A DNA stretch of 64,000 bases from Arthrobacter terrae (GTDB lineage: Bacteria > Actinomycetota > Actinomycetes > Actinomycetales > Micrococcaceae), in assembly GCF_015708085.1 (NCBI RefSeq), contig NZ_JADNYM010000021.1:30524-94523 (forward strand), written 5' to 3'. This document shows positions 63,585 through 64,000 of this stretch, piece by piece (positions within the stretch are counted from its first letter, which is position 1; the number at the start of each line of letters is the position of its first letter). Made by a program: the position numbers and the translations under genes. Below the pieces are notes generated by a model. It ran no database searches. It had not been told where the DNA came from and saw nothing but the letters and a program-made list of their open reading frames with translations.

Positions 63585-64000
63585 ATGGACGGTTTGACGG
63601 GAGCATCGGGGACGCAGCCGACGGCGGGCGGGTCGGGGAAGCAGCCGACGGCGGGCGGGTCGGGGAAGCAGCCGACGGCGGGCGGGTCGGGGAAGCAGCC
63701 GACGACGGCGGCGCTGCTGGCTGCTGTGGTCCTGCCGGACGAAGCTCTGTCGGGGACCGGGCCGGTGTCTGGTGCTGGTGCTGGGTCGGGTTCCGGGACT
63801 GATACGGGGTCTGGTGGTGGTGGGGTGTTTCGGCCGCATCCGGGGTTTCCGGTGCGGGGGGATGGCGGGGTTTTGGATCCGGTGTTTGCTGCGGGGGTTG
63901 TTGCTGCGGGTGAGTGGTTGGCGGAGCAGGAAGCGGTGTATGACGCTTCGGTGGCCGCGTTGAGGCAGTGGGGGCGTTTGGAGGCCAGGGTCGCTGCCGG
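63585..64000 (+). CDS. DUF222/HNH endonuclease family protein (partial, N-terminus)
   Basis: Reading frame open from ATG 63585 to the right edge (138 codons). After a Gly/Ser/Thr-rich repeat (QPTAGGSGK three times) and a Gly-rich stretch, the sequence EWLAEQEAVYDASVAALRQWGRLEARVAA looks like the start of the DUF222 domain found in the multi-copy DUF222-HNH proteins of Arthrobacter. The HNH part should lie outside the window. The start is uncertain because there is no clear ribosome-binding site. Confidence 0.7.
   Translation, partial: MDGLTGASGTQPTAGGSGKQPTAGGSGKQPTAGGSGKQPTTAALLAAVVLPDEALSGTGPVSGAGAGSGSGTDTGSGGGGVFRPHPGFPVRGDGGVLDPVFAAGVVAAGEWLAEQEAVYDASVAALRQWGRLEARVAA
63614..63694. repeat. 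27-bp tandem repeat in the DUF222/HNH gene
   Basis: Three identical copies of a 27-bp unit starting GCAGCCGACGGCGGGCGGG (63614, 63641, 63668) and a partial fourth, encoding the nonapeptide QPTAGGSGK. Perfect copies suggest recent expansion. The frame is preserved. Confidence 0.95.

Overview
The window looks like chromosomal DNA of a high-GC actinobacterium, most likely family Micrococcaceae (Arthrobacter in the broad sense). This rests on GC-rich codon use, frequent GTG starts, the C-minus form of ribosomal protein S18, the gene order rpsF-ssb-rpsR-rplI followed by dnaB, and a DUF222-type HNH endonuclease at the right edge. It is an inference; no rRNA gene is present to confirm it. I saw no tRNA, rRNA, CRISPR array, intact insertion sequence or prophage. 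Most of the window is ordinary core and metabolic genome.

Left part (1-31.9 kb): a peptide/nickel-type ABC importer operon read leftward (dppB-like, dppC-like, fused ATPase, binding protein cut by the left edge); a FUSC-family membrane protein; a CoA-transferase and glutaryl-CoA-dehydrogenase-like pair; a DHA2 drug-efflux protein with a MarR-like C-terminal domain; small acyl-thioesterase and membrane genes; an MFS transporter; a Gfo/Idh/MocA oxidoreductase; an S9 peptidase; an orphan HTH gene; a PucR-type regulator divergent from alanine dehydrogenase (ald) with a perfect palindrome between them; a class I aminotransferase; a branched-chain 2-oxoacid dehydrogenase operon (E1 alpha, E1 beta, E2) downstream of a hisC-like aminotransferase; a small 4-TM protein; a WXG100-like/alpha-beta hydrolase pair; and purB.

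Middle part (32-51.2 kb): a polyol-catabolism regulon consists of a mannitol/arabinitol-type dehydrogenase, xylulokinase, a SorC-family regulator, an ABC importer without its ATPase, and a zinc polyol dehydrogenase. A repeated palindrome around CTCATATGAG lies in both control regions and is probably the SorC operator. Next come an operon of beta-propeller protein, MoaD/ThiS-like protein and GH2 glycosidase; an EamA transporter divergent from a CGNR zinc-finger regulator; and an amino-sugar uptake cluster (NgcEFG-like importer, RpiR/SIS regulator, BadF-type kinase).

Right part (51.2-64 kb): two small membrane genes, a MATE exporter, dnaB, three small genes (one a membrane-anchored L7/L12 C-terminal-domain protein), the rpsF-ssb-rpsR-rplI operon with a possible SD-masking leader, and a DHA2 exporter preceded by what looks like a leaderless promoter and 6-residue leader peptide. 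DUF1345 and M18 aminopeptidase genes and the start of the DUF222/HNH gene finish the window. The region upstream of dnaB holds a cluster of DnaA-box-like sequences.

The most noteworthy signals are the SorC operator set, the dnaB-upstream DnaA boxes, the leader peptide before the exporter, the WXG100/hydrolase pair, the propeller-MoaD-GH2 operon, and minisatellites with unit lengths divisible by 3 that recur in loops and linkers of unrelated genes.
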